From RGIG2560 sp964418385 (lineage in GTDB: Bacteria; Patescibacteriota; Microgenomatia; UBA1400; PJMF01): a DNA stretch of 31,892 nucleotides. Each line of letters begins with the position of its first letter. Within the stretch, counting starts at the first letter, position 1. Where the stretch lies: NCBI GenBank assembly GCA_964418385.1, contig CAYQLH010000004.1, forward strand, positions 1 to 31,892, given 5' to 3'. This document shows positions 1 through 8,700 of this stretch, piece by piece. The notes below the pieces were generated by a model. It saw nothing but the letters and a program-made list of their open reading frames with translations, was not told the DNA's origin and did not search any database. Both the position numbers and the translations under genes were made by a program.

Positions 1-65
1 TCGCCAGCTACTGGCTCTGGAGTCTGGTGGAGACGGCACTAGGTTTGGGCGGGACGACGAGTTGA
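1..65 (+). CDS. C-terminal end of a T4SS_pilin-like membrane protein (5' partial)
   Basis: The reading frame from base 3 to the TGA at 63-65 encodes 20 residues that match the last 20 residues of the next gene at 19 positions. The DNA differs at about 9 of 65 bases, mostly in third codon positions. This is therefore the tail of a paralogue arranged in tandem with the gene at 116-1219. The visible part corresponds to the second transmembrane helix of the pilin-like module. Everything upstream lies outside the window, so whether it also has a Cys-rich ectodomain cannot be seen. Confidence 0.85.
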   Translation, partial: ASYWLWSLVETALGLGGTTS

Positions 66-75
66 GTGCGCACGC

Positions 76-104
76 TAGACAAGCAAACGCCTAAATGCTA
101 TAAT
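76..104 (+). promoter_or_regulatory. Promoter for the pilin-like gene
   Basis: TAGACA (76-81, five of six matches to the -35 consensus), a 17-bp spacer and TATAAT (99-104), with an extended -10 TG at 96-97. The ATG at 116 lies 11 nt after the -10, so the leader would be about five nucleotides with no ribosome binding site. Confidence 0.75.
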
Positions 105-115
105 ACATTTGCTTT

Positions 116-1219
116 ATGAAAAGAGTTTACTTTGCCGCGTTGTTTGTTTTTTTGATGGCATTGACAGCTCGCAATGCTGGAGCGGCATGGTGCCTGTGTG
201 CCAAACAGAACAGCGCCGGTAGATATGCCACGTTTTCTTGTATTAGTGAGAGCTCCTGTTCTCAATCATTATGCGATAATTATATGGGAGGCAACGCTGG
301 TACACTTCAGCCTGGTGAATATACAAGTTTTAAAGAATGCGAAGATGGCTTCAAAAGCCTGTCTGCTCCTGCACCAACAACGCCTCCGGTAAATCCAAGT
401 ATTAAAGCCGGTTGTCTTTATAGCGGCACCGGAGGCTACCTTTGCACTGAGGTTGACAGTGGTGCTTCTTGTCCTGCAGATATGAGTGGTCATGCCGGTA
501 CCTACTATGACACGATTGAACAGTGTAATGCGGCACGAGACGCAAAAAATGCCGCTGAAACCGAAGAGCTTTTTTGTTATCGAGCGGGCAGCACCACTTG
601 CGAAAAGCAGAGAGTGAAAAAACCAGCTAGTGCTCCCAGTGGATACAAAGCATGTAAAATGACCCAAGCCGAATGCGAAACAGAGGCAAAAAATGCACAA
701 GAAATTAAGTGCTGTTGCACTAACGAAAGACCGCACTACAAAACAGAAACATCAACTGTCGGCGCAGGTTGCCGAGCAGATTGTCAAGTGATTCCTGAGG
801 GAAAAAAATGCGATCCCAACACAGGTCTCGAAGATCCAGCTCCATTGCGTTCTTCCGACCCTCTCTCCATCAAACTCGGACGCGGTGAAGACCTTAATCC
901 AAACGATCTCAACGATCTCAACCCTCTTTCCAATTCAGATAAAGAATTTAACACCGAAGCTGGTCGCAAACCCGGCAACATTGTTTCTCGCCTCGTCCGC
1001 AATGTCGTCTTTCCCGCTTCAGGTCTCTTACTTTTCCTCTATCTCGTCTGGGGTGGTTTCCAAGTGGTCTCCGGTGCCACCACTGGTAATGACAACACCA
1101 TCAATGCCGGTAAACAACGCGTCACTGCTGCCATCGTCGGCTTCTTGCTTCTTTTCGCCAGCTACTGGCTCTGGAGTCTGGTAGAAACCGCCATGGGTCT
1201 GGGCGGGACTACGAGTTAA
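116..1219 (+). CDS. Secreted Cys-rich protein with C-terminal T4SS_pilin-like two-helix module
   Basis: 367 residues. A signal peptide (about 1-23, ending AGA) is followed by a Cys-rich region (about 25-235) with several loosely repeated Cys modules and a CCC run near residue 200, suggesting disulfide-bonded extracytoplasmic folds. A polar linker precedes two hydrophobic helices (about 297-320 and 335-358). The segment between them (GNDNTINAGKQRVTAAIVG) resembles the VirB2/TrbC-type T4SS_pilin family that is frequent in CPR genomes. The product is probably a membrane-held surface or pilus-related protein; the Cys-rich ectodomain is unusual for a true pilin, so assembly into a filament is not established. 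It follows a paralogue whose C-terminus is nearly identical (1-65) and has its own promoter. The ATG is placed by that promoter and the signal peptide. Confidence 0.75.
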   Translation: MKRVYFAALFVFLMALTARNAGAAWCLCAKQNSAGRYATFSCISESSCSQSLCDNYMGGNAGTLQPGEYTSFKECEDGFKSLSAPAPTTPPVNPSIKAGCLYSGTGGYLCTEVDSGASCPADMSGHAGTYYDTIEQCNAARDAKNAAETEELFCYRAGSTTCEKQRVKKPASAPSGYKACKMTQAECETEAKNAQEIKCCCTNERPHYKTETSTVGAGCRADCQVIPEGKKCDPNTGLEDPAPLRSSDPLSIKLGRGEDLNPNDLNDLNPLSNSDKEFNTEAGRKPGNIVSRLVRNVVFPASGLLLFLYLVWGGFQVVSGATTGNDNTINAGKQRVTAAIVGFLLLFASYWLWSLVETAMGLGGTTS

Positions 1220-1271
1220 AACCACAGCGCGCCACCAGATATCCGTGTCCATTGCCTTACCGCTTGCGAAG

Positions 1272-2123
1272 TTAACTCTCCAGCTCCGCGTGTTCGTGCT
1301 CGAGAAATTCCAGGTGTGGCGCGCCCAACGCTTCCAAATTTTCGTTGATGCCCAAAAGCGCCCACAAAATAATCAGCCAACCGATCACAATTTTGGCAAA
1401 CTTGTTCCATGTTGCCTCACCGCGCGAGAGCCCGCCACTGATGCCCACCAGGGTGAGCGGTATCACTGTCCCCAAACAAAAAGCACCCATGACCATTGCT
1501 CCTTTGCCAGCGGACTGGCTTGCCAGCGCCACCATGCCCACGGTGGTCGTAAAACCGCACGGTATGATCAGTGTCGCCGCCGCGATCAACGCCCACCACC
1601 ATCGGCTTGCGTGCTCATGTAGCCGCCAAGAAGTGAAATAGTGTTCAAACGTGTGATGCCAACAGTAAATACCCAAAAAATCCAATGCCATGATGATCAT
1701 GATCACCGCTGCCACCAGTCCCAAAATCGCTCCCATGATCGCTCCAGTTTCCCACAAAAAATGCCCCACGCTGCCCAAAATCGCTCCCGCAAGCGCGTGT
1801 GACGCCAAGCGTCCGAGGTGAAAAATAGTCACGATCTGCCAGCGAGGCGTTTTTTGCGCCTGGTACCAATTCATCGCCGCCAGTAAGATCGCTCCCGTCA
1901 GGACGATACAATGTGACGACGCCGCCAAAAACCCAAAGCCAAAAAGCGAAACCAAGCTCAAACCCTCGCCAGAGTTTGGTAGGCGCACCAGCGCTGGGTT
2001 GACCACCACCATCCAAAGTGCCGCGATCGCCACTGCCACCAGCAACCCCGCCAGTAACTGCCTCACAGGTGCGTGCTGATGATGGTGGTGACTATCGTGA
2101 CAATTTACAGATTTTTCTTCCAT
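1272..2123 (-). CDS. TauE/SafE-UreH-type polytopic membrane protein with His-rich N-terminus
   Basis: 283 residues with six or more hydrophobic helices. The N-terminus is His-rich (HDSHHHHQH, about residues 9-17), suggesting metal binding. The sequences SSHCIVLTG near residue 70 and IIPCGFTTTVGMVAL in the second half resemble the two pseudo-symmetric HC and PCG motifs of the sulfite exporter TauE/SafE - UreH_2/DsbD-like transmembrane family, whose members move small anions, metal ions or reducing equivalents. The substrate cannot be told from sequence; the His cluster makes a transition metal plausible. It is a single gene, convergent with the pilin-like gene and divergent from mraZ. The start is supported by an extended -10 whose TATAAT ends 6 nt before the ATG. 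Confidence 0.65.
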   Translation of the reverse strand: MEEKSVNCHDSHHHHQHAPVRQLLAGLLVAVAIAALWMVVVNPALVRLPNSGEGLSLVSLFGFGFLAASSHCIVLTGAILLAAMNWYQAQKTPRWQIVTIFHLGRLASHALAGAILGSVGHFLWETGAIMGAILGLVAAVIMIIMALDFLGIYCWHHTFEHYFTSWRLHEHASRWWWALIAAATLIIPCGFTTTVGMVALASQSAGKGAMVMGAFCLGTVIPLTLVGISGGLSRGEATWNKFAKIVIGWLIILWALLGINENLEALGAPHLEFLEHEHAELES

Positions 2124-2129
2124 AATATT

Positions 2130-2138
2130 ATTATACCA
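2130..2138 (-). promoter_or_regulatory. Extended -10 promoter of the TauE/SafE-like gene (leaderless)
   Basis: On the minus strand TGG-TATAAT (2138 to 2130) is followed by 6 nt and the ATG at 2123. Transcription would start at or next to the start codon. No clear -35 is visible. Confidence 0.7.
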
Positions 2139-2209
2139 AATTCGTCAAGGACTGCTGCCAACTAGTGCCAAAATGCTCATACGCACTCTTTTTGCCTGGA
2201 AATTAACTC

Positions 2210-2237
2210 TTGACAAAATGGAAAAAAGTGGTATAAT
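2210..2237 (+). promoter_or_regulatory. Promoter of the mraZ-rsmH-ftsL-ftsI operon
   Basis: Perfect TTGACA (2210-2215), a 16-bp spacer and TATAAT (2232-2237) preceded by TGG (extended -10). This predicts a leader of about 20 nt before the ATG at 2264 with no Shine-Dalgarno. A second AT-rich -10-like hexamer (TATATA, 2251-2256) ends 7 nt before the ATG and would give a leaderless message, like other genes in the window. Confidence 0.75.
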
Positions 2238-2263
2238 ATCCTTATAAGTATATATAAACAAAT

Positions 2264-2689
2264 ATGCTCGTCGGTACATACTATCACTCACTCGAAAGCA
2301 AAGGGCGTTTTTCTCTCCCCAAAGCTTTTCGCGGCGAAGCCGAGCGCTGGGTCCTCACTTCTGGCCTCGACGGCTGTTTGTTTATTTTTCGCGAGCAAGA
2401 CTTCGCCTCAGAAGTAGAAAAACTTTCGCGCTTGAGCTATCTGCGCTCAGACAACCGGGCAGTGGTTCGTTTGATCGCGGGTAATGCTGATGTCCAGCAA
2501 GTGGACAATCTCGGACGCCTCACCATCCCGCCGCACTTGCAAAAACAGGCTGGTCTTGCCAAACAGCTTGTCATCGTGGGCTCGCTCAATCGCATTGAAG
2601 TCTGGGACAGCCAGCGCTACAACCAGATGATGGACGAACTCGAGCACAATGCTGCGGCGCGTGCTGAAGCGGTGACTTTGGAAAGTTAA
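2264..2689 (+). CDS. mraZ: Transcriptional regulator MraZ
   Basis: 141 residues, the normal family length. The N-terminal MLVGTYYHSLESKGRFSLPKAF and the second-half VDNLGRLTIPP match the two SpoVT/AbrB-like DNA-binding halves of MraZ. MraZ is the first gene of the dcw cluster in many bacteria and regulates its own operon by binding short GTGGG-type repeats upstream. Only one weak GTGG occurs in this promoter, so autoregulation by the usual repeat array is not supported here. The stop codon is immediately followed by the rsmH start, indicating translational coupling. Confidence 0.93.
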   Translation: MLVGTYYHSLESKGRFSLPKAFRGEAERWVLTSGLDGCLFIFREQDFASEVEKLSRLSYLRSDNRAVVRLIAGNADVQQVDNLGRLTIPPHLQKQAGLAKQLVIVGSLNRIEVWDSQRYNQMMDELEHNAAARAEAVTLES

Positions 2690-3574
2690 ATGCACAAAAC
2701 CGTATTTTTAACCACTGGCGTTGATTTTCTCCAAGTGCAAAAGGATGGTTTTTACCTGGATGGCACTTTTGGTGCTGGTGGTCACACTGGCGAAATTTTG
2801 CGCCGTGGCGGCCGAGTACTTGCTCTCGACTATGACGAACAATCGGTGGAGCGTGGTCGTGAAGCTTTTGCTGCAAGCCTTGCCACCGGGCAGTTACAAC
2901 TGCAAAATGCCAACTTTGCCTACCTTGATCGTCTGGTGCAAGCACTCCCAAATTTTAGCGGTTTCAACGGGATTATTCTTGATCTTGGCACTAGCACCGA
3001 TCAGCTCATGTCTTCCAGCCATGGTTTGAGCGTTTATACCAATGGTCCTCTTGATATGCGTCTCGACAAAAACTTGGGTGTGACTGCCCACGATCTGCTC
3101 CAGGCACTCAGCGAGCGTGAGTTGATCGCTCTTTTTGAAAATTACGGTGGTGAAACCGAAGCCCGTCGGATCGCCCGCGAAATCATTCGGGAGCGACAAG
3201 TGCGGGGACAGGAAGCATTCGCCACCTCGTTTGAACTTGCTAACCTCGTCTCACGCATCAAAAAAAACCGCGTGGGCAAGCTCCATCCCGCCACCAAGGT
3301 TTTTCAAGCCCTGCGGATTGCTGTTAACGATGAGCTGGGCAATCTGGAGCGTGTCTTGCCGCAGGCACTCAAAAACCTTAAAGTCGGCGGCAGGCTCGTG
3401 GTCATCGCTTTTCACGAAGGTGAAGATCGCCCCGTCAAACACGCTTTTAAAGACTGGGCCAGTGACGGTTTGGTGGAAATTCTCACTCCCAAGCCCATTA
3501 TTCCGGACGAAAAAGAAGCGGAAAATCCGCGCGCTCGCTCGGCAAAATTACGCGTTATTGAAAAAATTAAATAA
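2690..3574 (+). CDS. rsmH: 16S rRNA (cytosine1402-N4)-methyltransferase RsmH
   Basis: 294 residues. It shows the SAM-binding motif DGTFGAGGHTGEIL near residue 25, the ALDYDEQ acidic loop, the conserved LDLGTSTDQLM and NGPLDMRLD segments, and a C-terminal IAFHEGEDRPVK that replaces the usual ISFHSLEDRIVK. It methylates the N4 of C1402 in 16S rRNA at the decoding site. The ATG directly abuts the mraZ TAA, so it is probably translated by re-initiation. Order and strand are the classical mraZ-mraW (rsmH)-ftsL-ftsI arrangement. The family motifs are slightly divergent, as is common in CPR proteins. Confidence 0.93.
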   Translation: MHKTVFLTTGVDFLQVQKDGFYLDGTFGAGGHTGEILRRGGRVLALDYDEQSVERGREAFAASLATGQLQLQNANFAYLDRLVQALPNFSGFNGIILDLGTSTDQLMSSSHGLSVYTNGPLDMRLDKNLGVTAHDLLQALSERELIALFENYGGETEARRIAREIIRERQVRGQEAFATSFELANLVSRIKKNRVGKLHPATKVFQALRIAVNDELGNLERVLPQALKNLKVGGRLVVIAFHEGEDRPVKHAFKDWASDGLVEILTPKPIIPDEKEAENPRARSAKLRVIEKIK

Positions 3575-3601
3575 AAATTAAAAAGTTATAAAGGAGACCT
3601 T

Positions 3602-3889
3602 ATGTCCAAAATCAAAGAAAATTTTTACTGGTTAATCGCTTTAGGTCTCATTGCTCAAGCAGTGTTTGTGGTTTTTTCCAGCAACGCCGCCGTGAGCGAC
3701 AATTATCGCCTCTCCAGTATTCAAGCACAAAACGATGATCTGCGCGAGCAAATTGACATTCTGGAAAATAAAATCGCCGCCCGTCGGTCTCTTTCCACAA
3801 TTGAAGCCAACACGGCCACGATTCAACAAAAAGATTTTGTGCCCATTCAAGAACGCGAAATTGTGACGAGCACTGTTGCCAGCTTGTAA
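3602..3889 (+). CDS. FtsL-like bitopic division protein
   Basis: 95 residues: a short N-terminus, one transmembrane helix (about residues 9-28, WLIALGLIAQAVFVVFSS) and a coiled-coil-like segment (about 38-62, with DDLREQIDILENKI). Size, topology and position between rsmH and ftsI fit FtsL, a bitopic divisome protein that forms a coiled coil with FtsB and activates FtsWI. FtsL sequences are poorly conserved, so the call rests mainly on position and architecture. A strong Shine-Dalgarno (AAAGGAGA) lies just upstream of the ATG. Confidence 0.7.
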   Translation: MSKIKENFYWLIALGLIAQAVFVVFSSNAAVSDNYRLSSIQAQNDDLREQIDILENKIAARRSLSTIEANTATIQQKDFVPIQEREIVTSTVASL

Positions 3890-3910
3890 GACCAAGAATT
3901 TGGAGGAAAA

Positions 3911-5707
3911 ATGCGCGCCCACCGACCTAACTTTCGCCCTCAGCCGCCCACGCCACAGCAGCTGCGTCCACAGCTTATCATCTGGCGTGAACGCATTGTT
4001 TTTTACGTTTTTATCAGTATTTTTGTGGTACTTGGTTGCCGCTTCTTTTGGTTACAAGTTGTGCAAGGACGCGAGTATGAAGCGCTAGCGCAGTTGCAAT
4101 ACCGGTCCACGTCCAACGAAGACGTTGGCAATCGCGGTCGGATTTTTGACACCAACGGCAATTTGCTTGTGGGCAATCGCAATGTTTATCAGTATTACGC
4201 CCAAGCCAATCAAGTGGCAGATCCGGCCGCACTTTATGACTTAGTGGCGCCGATCATTTTGGCTGATCCGGAAGCCAGCTCAAGTTTGCGTCCGCGAGAA
4301 CGTTTTTTAAGTGAAATCAGCCAAAAAGCAGAGACTTCCAATTATATTTTCCTGGCCAACAAAGTGAGCCAAGAAACCAAAGAGGCCCTGGATGTGCTCG
4401 AGCTGCCTTGCATTAGCGCCGCCGGCAATCGCTGCTTGAAAGTGGAAACGCAGTTGCGTCGCTATTACCCAGAAGGAACACTGGCAGCGCACGTCATCGG
4501 TTTTCTCAGTCGCGACAACCAAACCGGTCACTACGGGATTGAAGGTGGTTTGAACAAGGAACTTGCGGGCAAAGCGGCGCCAATTCTCGCCGAAGCCGAC
4601 GCCACCGGTGTGGGCATGGCTTCAAGTATTATTTCCGAAGATCTCGACGGGCGCGACGTTTATTTAAGCTTGGATCGCGATTTACAATACTTGGTAGAAA
4701 ACACACTTGAAGCTGGAGTGAAACGTTTTGGCGCCGAGCGTGGGGAAATCATTATTACCGAGCCCAGCACCGGTCGCATTTTGGCGCTTGCGGCTTATCC
4801 CAATTATAATCCAGAAAACTATTATGATTATGATGCCAGTCTGTATAAAAATCCGAGCGTTTACGACTACTACGAGCCCGGTTCAACTTTTAAAGTGCTC
4901 ACCATGGCTGCCGCTATTGATAGTGGTGTCGTCGCGCCCAATACGGTTTGTACCAAGTGCTACGGACCGCGCACCATCGCTGGCAAAACCATCAACAACT
5001 GGAACGGCGTCGCCAACGGTGCGATTACCATGACACAGGCTTTAGAAAAGTCGGATAACATCGCTCTAGTGTGGGTGAGCGATTTGCTGGGCGCGGAGCG
5101 TTTTCGCGCTTACTTGAAAAAATTCGGCATTGGACAAAGCGTCGATTTGGAAGTGGAAGAGCAAAACGAGTATAATTTTCCTGAAGTGTGGGGTCCGGTG
5201 GAAACAGCCACTCGCTCTTTCGGTCAGGGCGTCACGGTCACCAGTTTACAACTTGTCCGCGCCGTGGGCGCCATTGCCAATGGTGGCAAACTCAAAAACC
5301 TGACTTTGGTAGATAAAGCGGTTGACAAAGCCACGGGCGAAGTTTTCTCCACGCCCGCCGATGAAGGCACGGCAGTGATCGCACCCGAGTCTGCCAAAAC
5401 AATGCGCGAAATGATGCAAACAGCTGCTCAACACGGTGAAGCCCAATACATTTTCAAAAATTCAGATTTAATCGCCGGCAAAACTGGCACCGCGCAAATT
5501 CCCCAAAAAGGCGGCTACAGCGATGAAACCATCGCGAGCTTTATTGGTTTCGCGCCCTACAATGATCCCAAATTTTTGATGTTGGTGAAATACGAGCGCC
5601 CCAAAACATCCATCTACGCTGCGGAAACCGCTGCGGTCACGTGGAAAGAACTCGCCGAAAAACTTTTTATCCGTTTCGACATCAAAACCGAAGCTGATAC
5701 TAACTAA
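3911..5707 (+). CDS. ftsI: Class B penicillin-binding protein, FtsI/PBP2 type
   Basis: 598 residues. One membrane anchor (about 31-50) is followed by a pedestal/dimerisation domain and a transpeptidase domain with all three catalytic motifs: SxxK (STFK, Ser about 325), SxN (SDN, about 381) and KTG (KTGT, about 524). It crosslinks peptidoglycan, most likely at the septum given the gene neighbourhood. There is no PASTA domain at the C-terminus. A GGAGG Shine-Dalgarno sits 5 nt before the ATG. The cluster stops here: instead of murE/mraY/ftsW, the next gene is dnaE on the other strand, and the two stop codons overlap (5704-5707). A class B enzyme for elongation cannot be excluded, but position favours FtsI. 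Confidence 0.88.
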   Translation: MRAHRPNFRPQPPTPQQLRPQLIIWRERIVFYVFISIFVVLGCRFFWLQVVQGREYEALAQLQYRSTSNEDVGNRGRIFDTNGNLLVGNRNVYQYYAQANQVADPAALYDLVAPIILADPEASSSLRPRERFLSEISQKAETSNYIFLANKVSQETKEALDVLELPCISAAGNRCLKVETQLRRYYPEGTLAAHVIGFLSRDNQTGHYGIEGGLNKELAGKAAPILAEADATGVGMASSIISEDLDGRDVYLSLDRDLQYLVENTLEAGVKRFGAERGEIIITEPSTGRILALAAYPNYNPENYYDYDASLYKNPSVYDYYEPGSTFKVLTMAAAIDSGVVAPNTVCTKCYGPRTIAGKTINNWNGVANGAITMTQALEKSDNIALVWVSDLLGAERFRAYLKKFGIGQSVDLEVEEQNEYNFPEVWGPVETATRSFGQGVTVTSLQLVRAVGAIANGGKLKNLTLVDKAVDKATGEVFSTPADEGTAVIAPESAKTMREMMQTAAQHGEAQYIFKNSDLIAGKTGTAQIPQKGGYSDETIASFIGFAPYNDPKFLMLVKYERPKTSIYAAETAAVTWKELAEKLFIRFDIKTEADTN

Positions 5708-8700
5708 GCAGTGAGGGCTTTCACTTTCGTTTCCAACTCGCTTGACCAGGTTACAGTGTACGGCAAAAGTTTATTTTCTATTCCTGCTGGTCCAGAAATT
5801 GCCACCACCACTGGCTCGGTGCCGGGAGCAGCTTTGAGCATATCGCCGATTTTCACCAAATTTTCTCGCGGGGTGGAGCGAGGGATAAAAATTTTGTGGG
5901 CTAGTTCCATTTCGGTTTCGCGCAAAACGTTATTTGATGGTCGTCCCACTTGATCCACAATTAAACTCACATCACCGTCCTTATCTTCTACTTTGGCGCG
6001 CATAGATACCACTGAGTCAGGCGCAAAAAATTCTTTAAACGCCGCAAAAGTTTTGGGGAAAACTACAAATTCGCTCGTGCCCGTGCCATCTTGCAAAGTG
6101 CCAAATCCCATCGGCTCGCCTTTTTTGGTTGTTACTTGTCGGAATTGCGAAATTAAACCACCAAAAGTGTAAGTGTTGCCTTGATCAGTTTTCAAATCAA
6201 CGTCACCCAAAGCTTTATTGGCACGTTTACGCACGGCATCTAAAGCAGCTGCCAACGGGTGTGCCGTTAAATAAAACCCCAAAAGCTCTTTTTCGAAAGA
6301 AAGCAATTCTGCTTGGGGATACTCTTGAGTTACGGGAAAATTATCGCTGATATTGATTTCTTGTACCCCCGAAAAAAGATCGTCTTGACCATCCACTTTA
6401 TCTACAATTACCGAACCTCGGATGTCTTCCAAATTTTCCAGCAGCGTGGCGCGATTGGCAAACTTGGTAAAGCAACCCACCTTGATTAGCGCTTCCAAAG
6501 TTTTTTTATTGACTTTTGCTTTTTCTGTTTCTTGCAAAAAATGAGTAAACGATTTAAACCCACCAACGCGTTCACGCACTTGCATGATGTGATCAATTGC
6601 TGCCATGCCAATACCCTTAATACCGGTAAAACCGTAGCGAATCGCCAAGCCTTGCAGTGACTGCGGATCTTCCTCAATTTCATAATCGCGACCAGATTTA
6701 TTAATATCTGGTGGCAAAATATTGATCTTCATCCGTTTGCAGTTTTCCACACCGATAGTGATTTTTTCATCGCGATTCATGGACGTTGATGCTGATTCGA
6801 TACTCATTAAGGCGGCCATATACTCCACTGGATAATGTGCTTTGAGATAAGCGGTTTCGTAAGTAATCATGGCGTAGCCGGCAGCGTGAGATTTATTAAA
6901 ACCATAACTGGCAAACTTTTCGATATACGCCCAAACTTGCTCCATGTCCGCACGCGCGTAGCCTTTGGCCACGGCTTGATCTAAAAAGCGTTTGCGATTT
7001 TCGTCCAACAAATATTTTTTCTTTTTCCCGATCGCACGGCGCAAAATGTCCGCCTCACCCAGACTGTAACCAGCAAGCTTATTGGCAATGCTGAGCACCT
7101 GCTCTTGGTAAACTAAAACGCCGTAAGTGGGACCTAAAATCGGCTCCAAATCCGGATGTAAATATTTAATTTTTTCTGGATGCTGTTTTCCCTCGATAAA
7201 CGTTGGGATCAGATCCATTGGTCCTGGCCGATAAAGCGCCAAAAGAGCGGTAATATCGCTAAAAGTGGACGGCAAAAGCGTTTTGCACACGCGCCGCATC
7301 CCCGCCGACTCAAGCTGGAAAACGCCCATAGTGTTACCAGACTGCAACAGTTTAAACGTTTCCTCGTCGTCCAGCGGGATCTGTTCAAAATTAATCTCGA
7401 TCTTTTTGTGCTCCTTGATCAAATCCAAGGTCTTGGCAATCGTAGACAAATTACGCAAACCCAAAAAGTCAAACTTGAGCAAACCAATTGCATCATCAGC
7501 GACGTTGACATCCACCACGTACATGTCAAGTTGGGTAATGGTTTTTCCGGTTTTGGAATCTCTTTGAATTGCCATGTACTCAGTCAAACTTTTATCCGCC
7601 ACGATGACCGCCGCCGCGTGCACGCCAGACTGGCGGACAATGCCTTCGACTTTGCGCACTAGCGAAAACAATTGCTGATATTTTGGCTGTTTGGCATATT
7701 CTGCCAATTCTGGTACTTGCTCGATCGCTTGATCAATAGTGATATGTTTCCCTGGTTCATTGGGAATCAACTTCGCGATTTTGTCTGGTTCTTCAAAAGG
7801 CATCCCTAGGACCCGTCCCATATCGCGTACCGCCACCCGCGGCTCCATTTTGCCAAAAGTAATCACGTGCGCCACGCGGTCAGCGCCGTATTTGTTGGCT
7901 ACGTATTCAAAAACTTGCCCTCTTTTTTCATCTGCAAAATCCATATCAATATCAGGAGGCGTGGGCCGCTGCGGATTGAGAAACCGCTCAAAAGGCAAAT
8001 CGTGCACCAAAGGATTAATGGTAGTAATGTTCAAGCCATATCCCACCAGCGATCCCGCCGCCGAACCCCGTCCTGGACCCACCGCAATCCCGTGTGTTTT
8101 TGCCCAGTTGACAAAATCTTGCGTAATCAAAAAATAGTTGGCGTACCCTTTCTGGCAAATCACATCCATTTCGTAATTTGCGCGCTCCAAAACTTCTGGC
8201 GGCAACTGCTCGGTTTGATACTTCTTTTTCAAACCTTCCAACGTCAGTTTGCGAAAATAGCTTTTTTGTGTCTCGCCTTCAGGTACAGGATAATTGGGGA
8301 AGTGCAAATGTCCGCGTTCAATTTCCACGTGACATTGATCGGCGATTTTGACGGTATTAGCAAGCGCTTCCGGGTAACCCGCAAAAAGCTCCGCCATTTC
8401 CTCGCTGGAGCGCAAATAATACGTGGGCGAGTCATACATCGTGAAACGCTTGGTATCGCTCATTAAACGCCGCGACGACACTGCGGAAATGGCATCTTGT
8501 GCCAAAGCATCATCCGCCTCCAAATAATGAACGTCGTTAGTGGCGACCAAACCAATATCTAACTGTCGCGACCATTCGATCAACTGACGATTGCATTCAT
8601 CTTGTCCTGGCAAGCCGTCATGATGTTGCAATTCCAAATAAAAATCACTGCCAAAAACTTCCTTGTATTTTTTCACGCGCGCCAGCGCCTCTTCGGTTTT

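Noticed and set aside
269..736. Open frame of 155 codons on the minus strand inside the pilin-like gene
   Set aside because: It is antisense to a gene with a clear signal peptide, promoter and paralogue, and has no promoter or ribosome binding site of its own. Many similar antisense frames across the window were dismissed for the same reason.
2221..2240. MraZ operator repeats upstream of mraZ
   Set aside because: Only one GTGG-like motif is present, whereas known MraZ operators contain three or more regularly spaced repeats.
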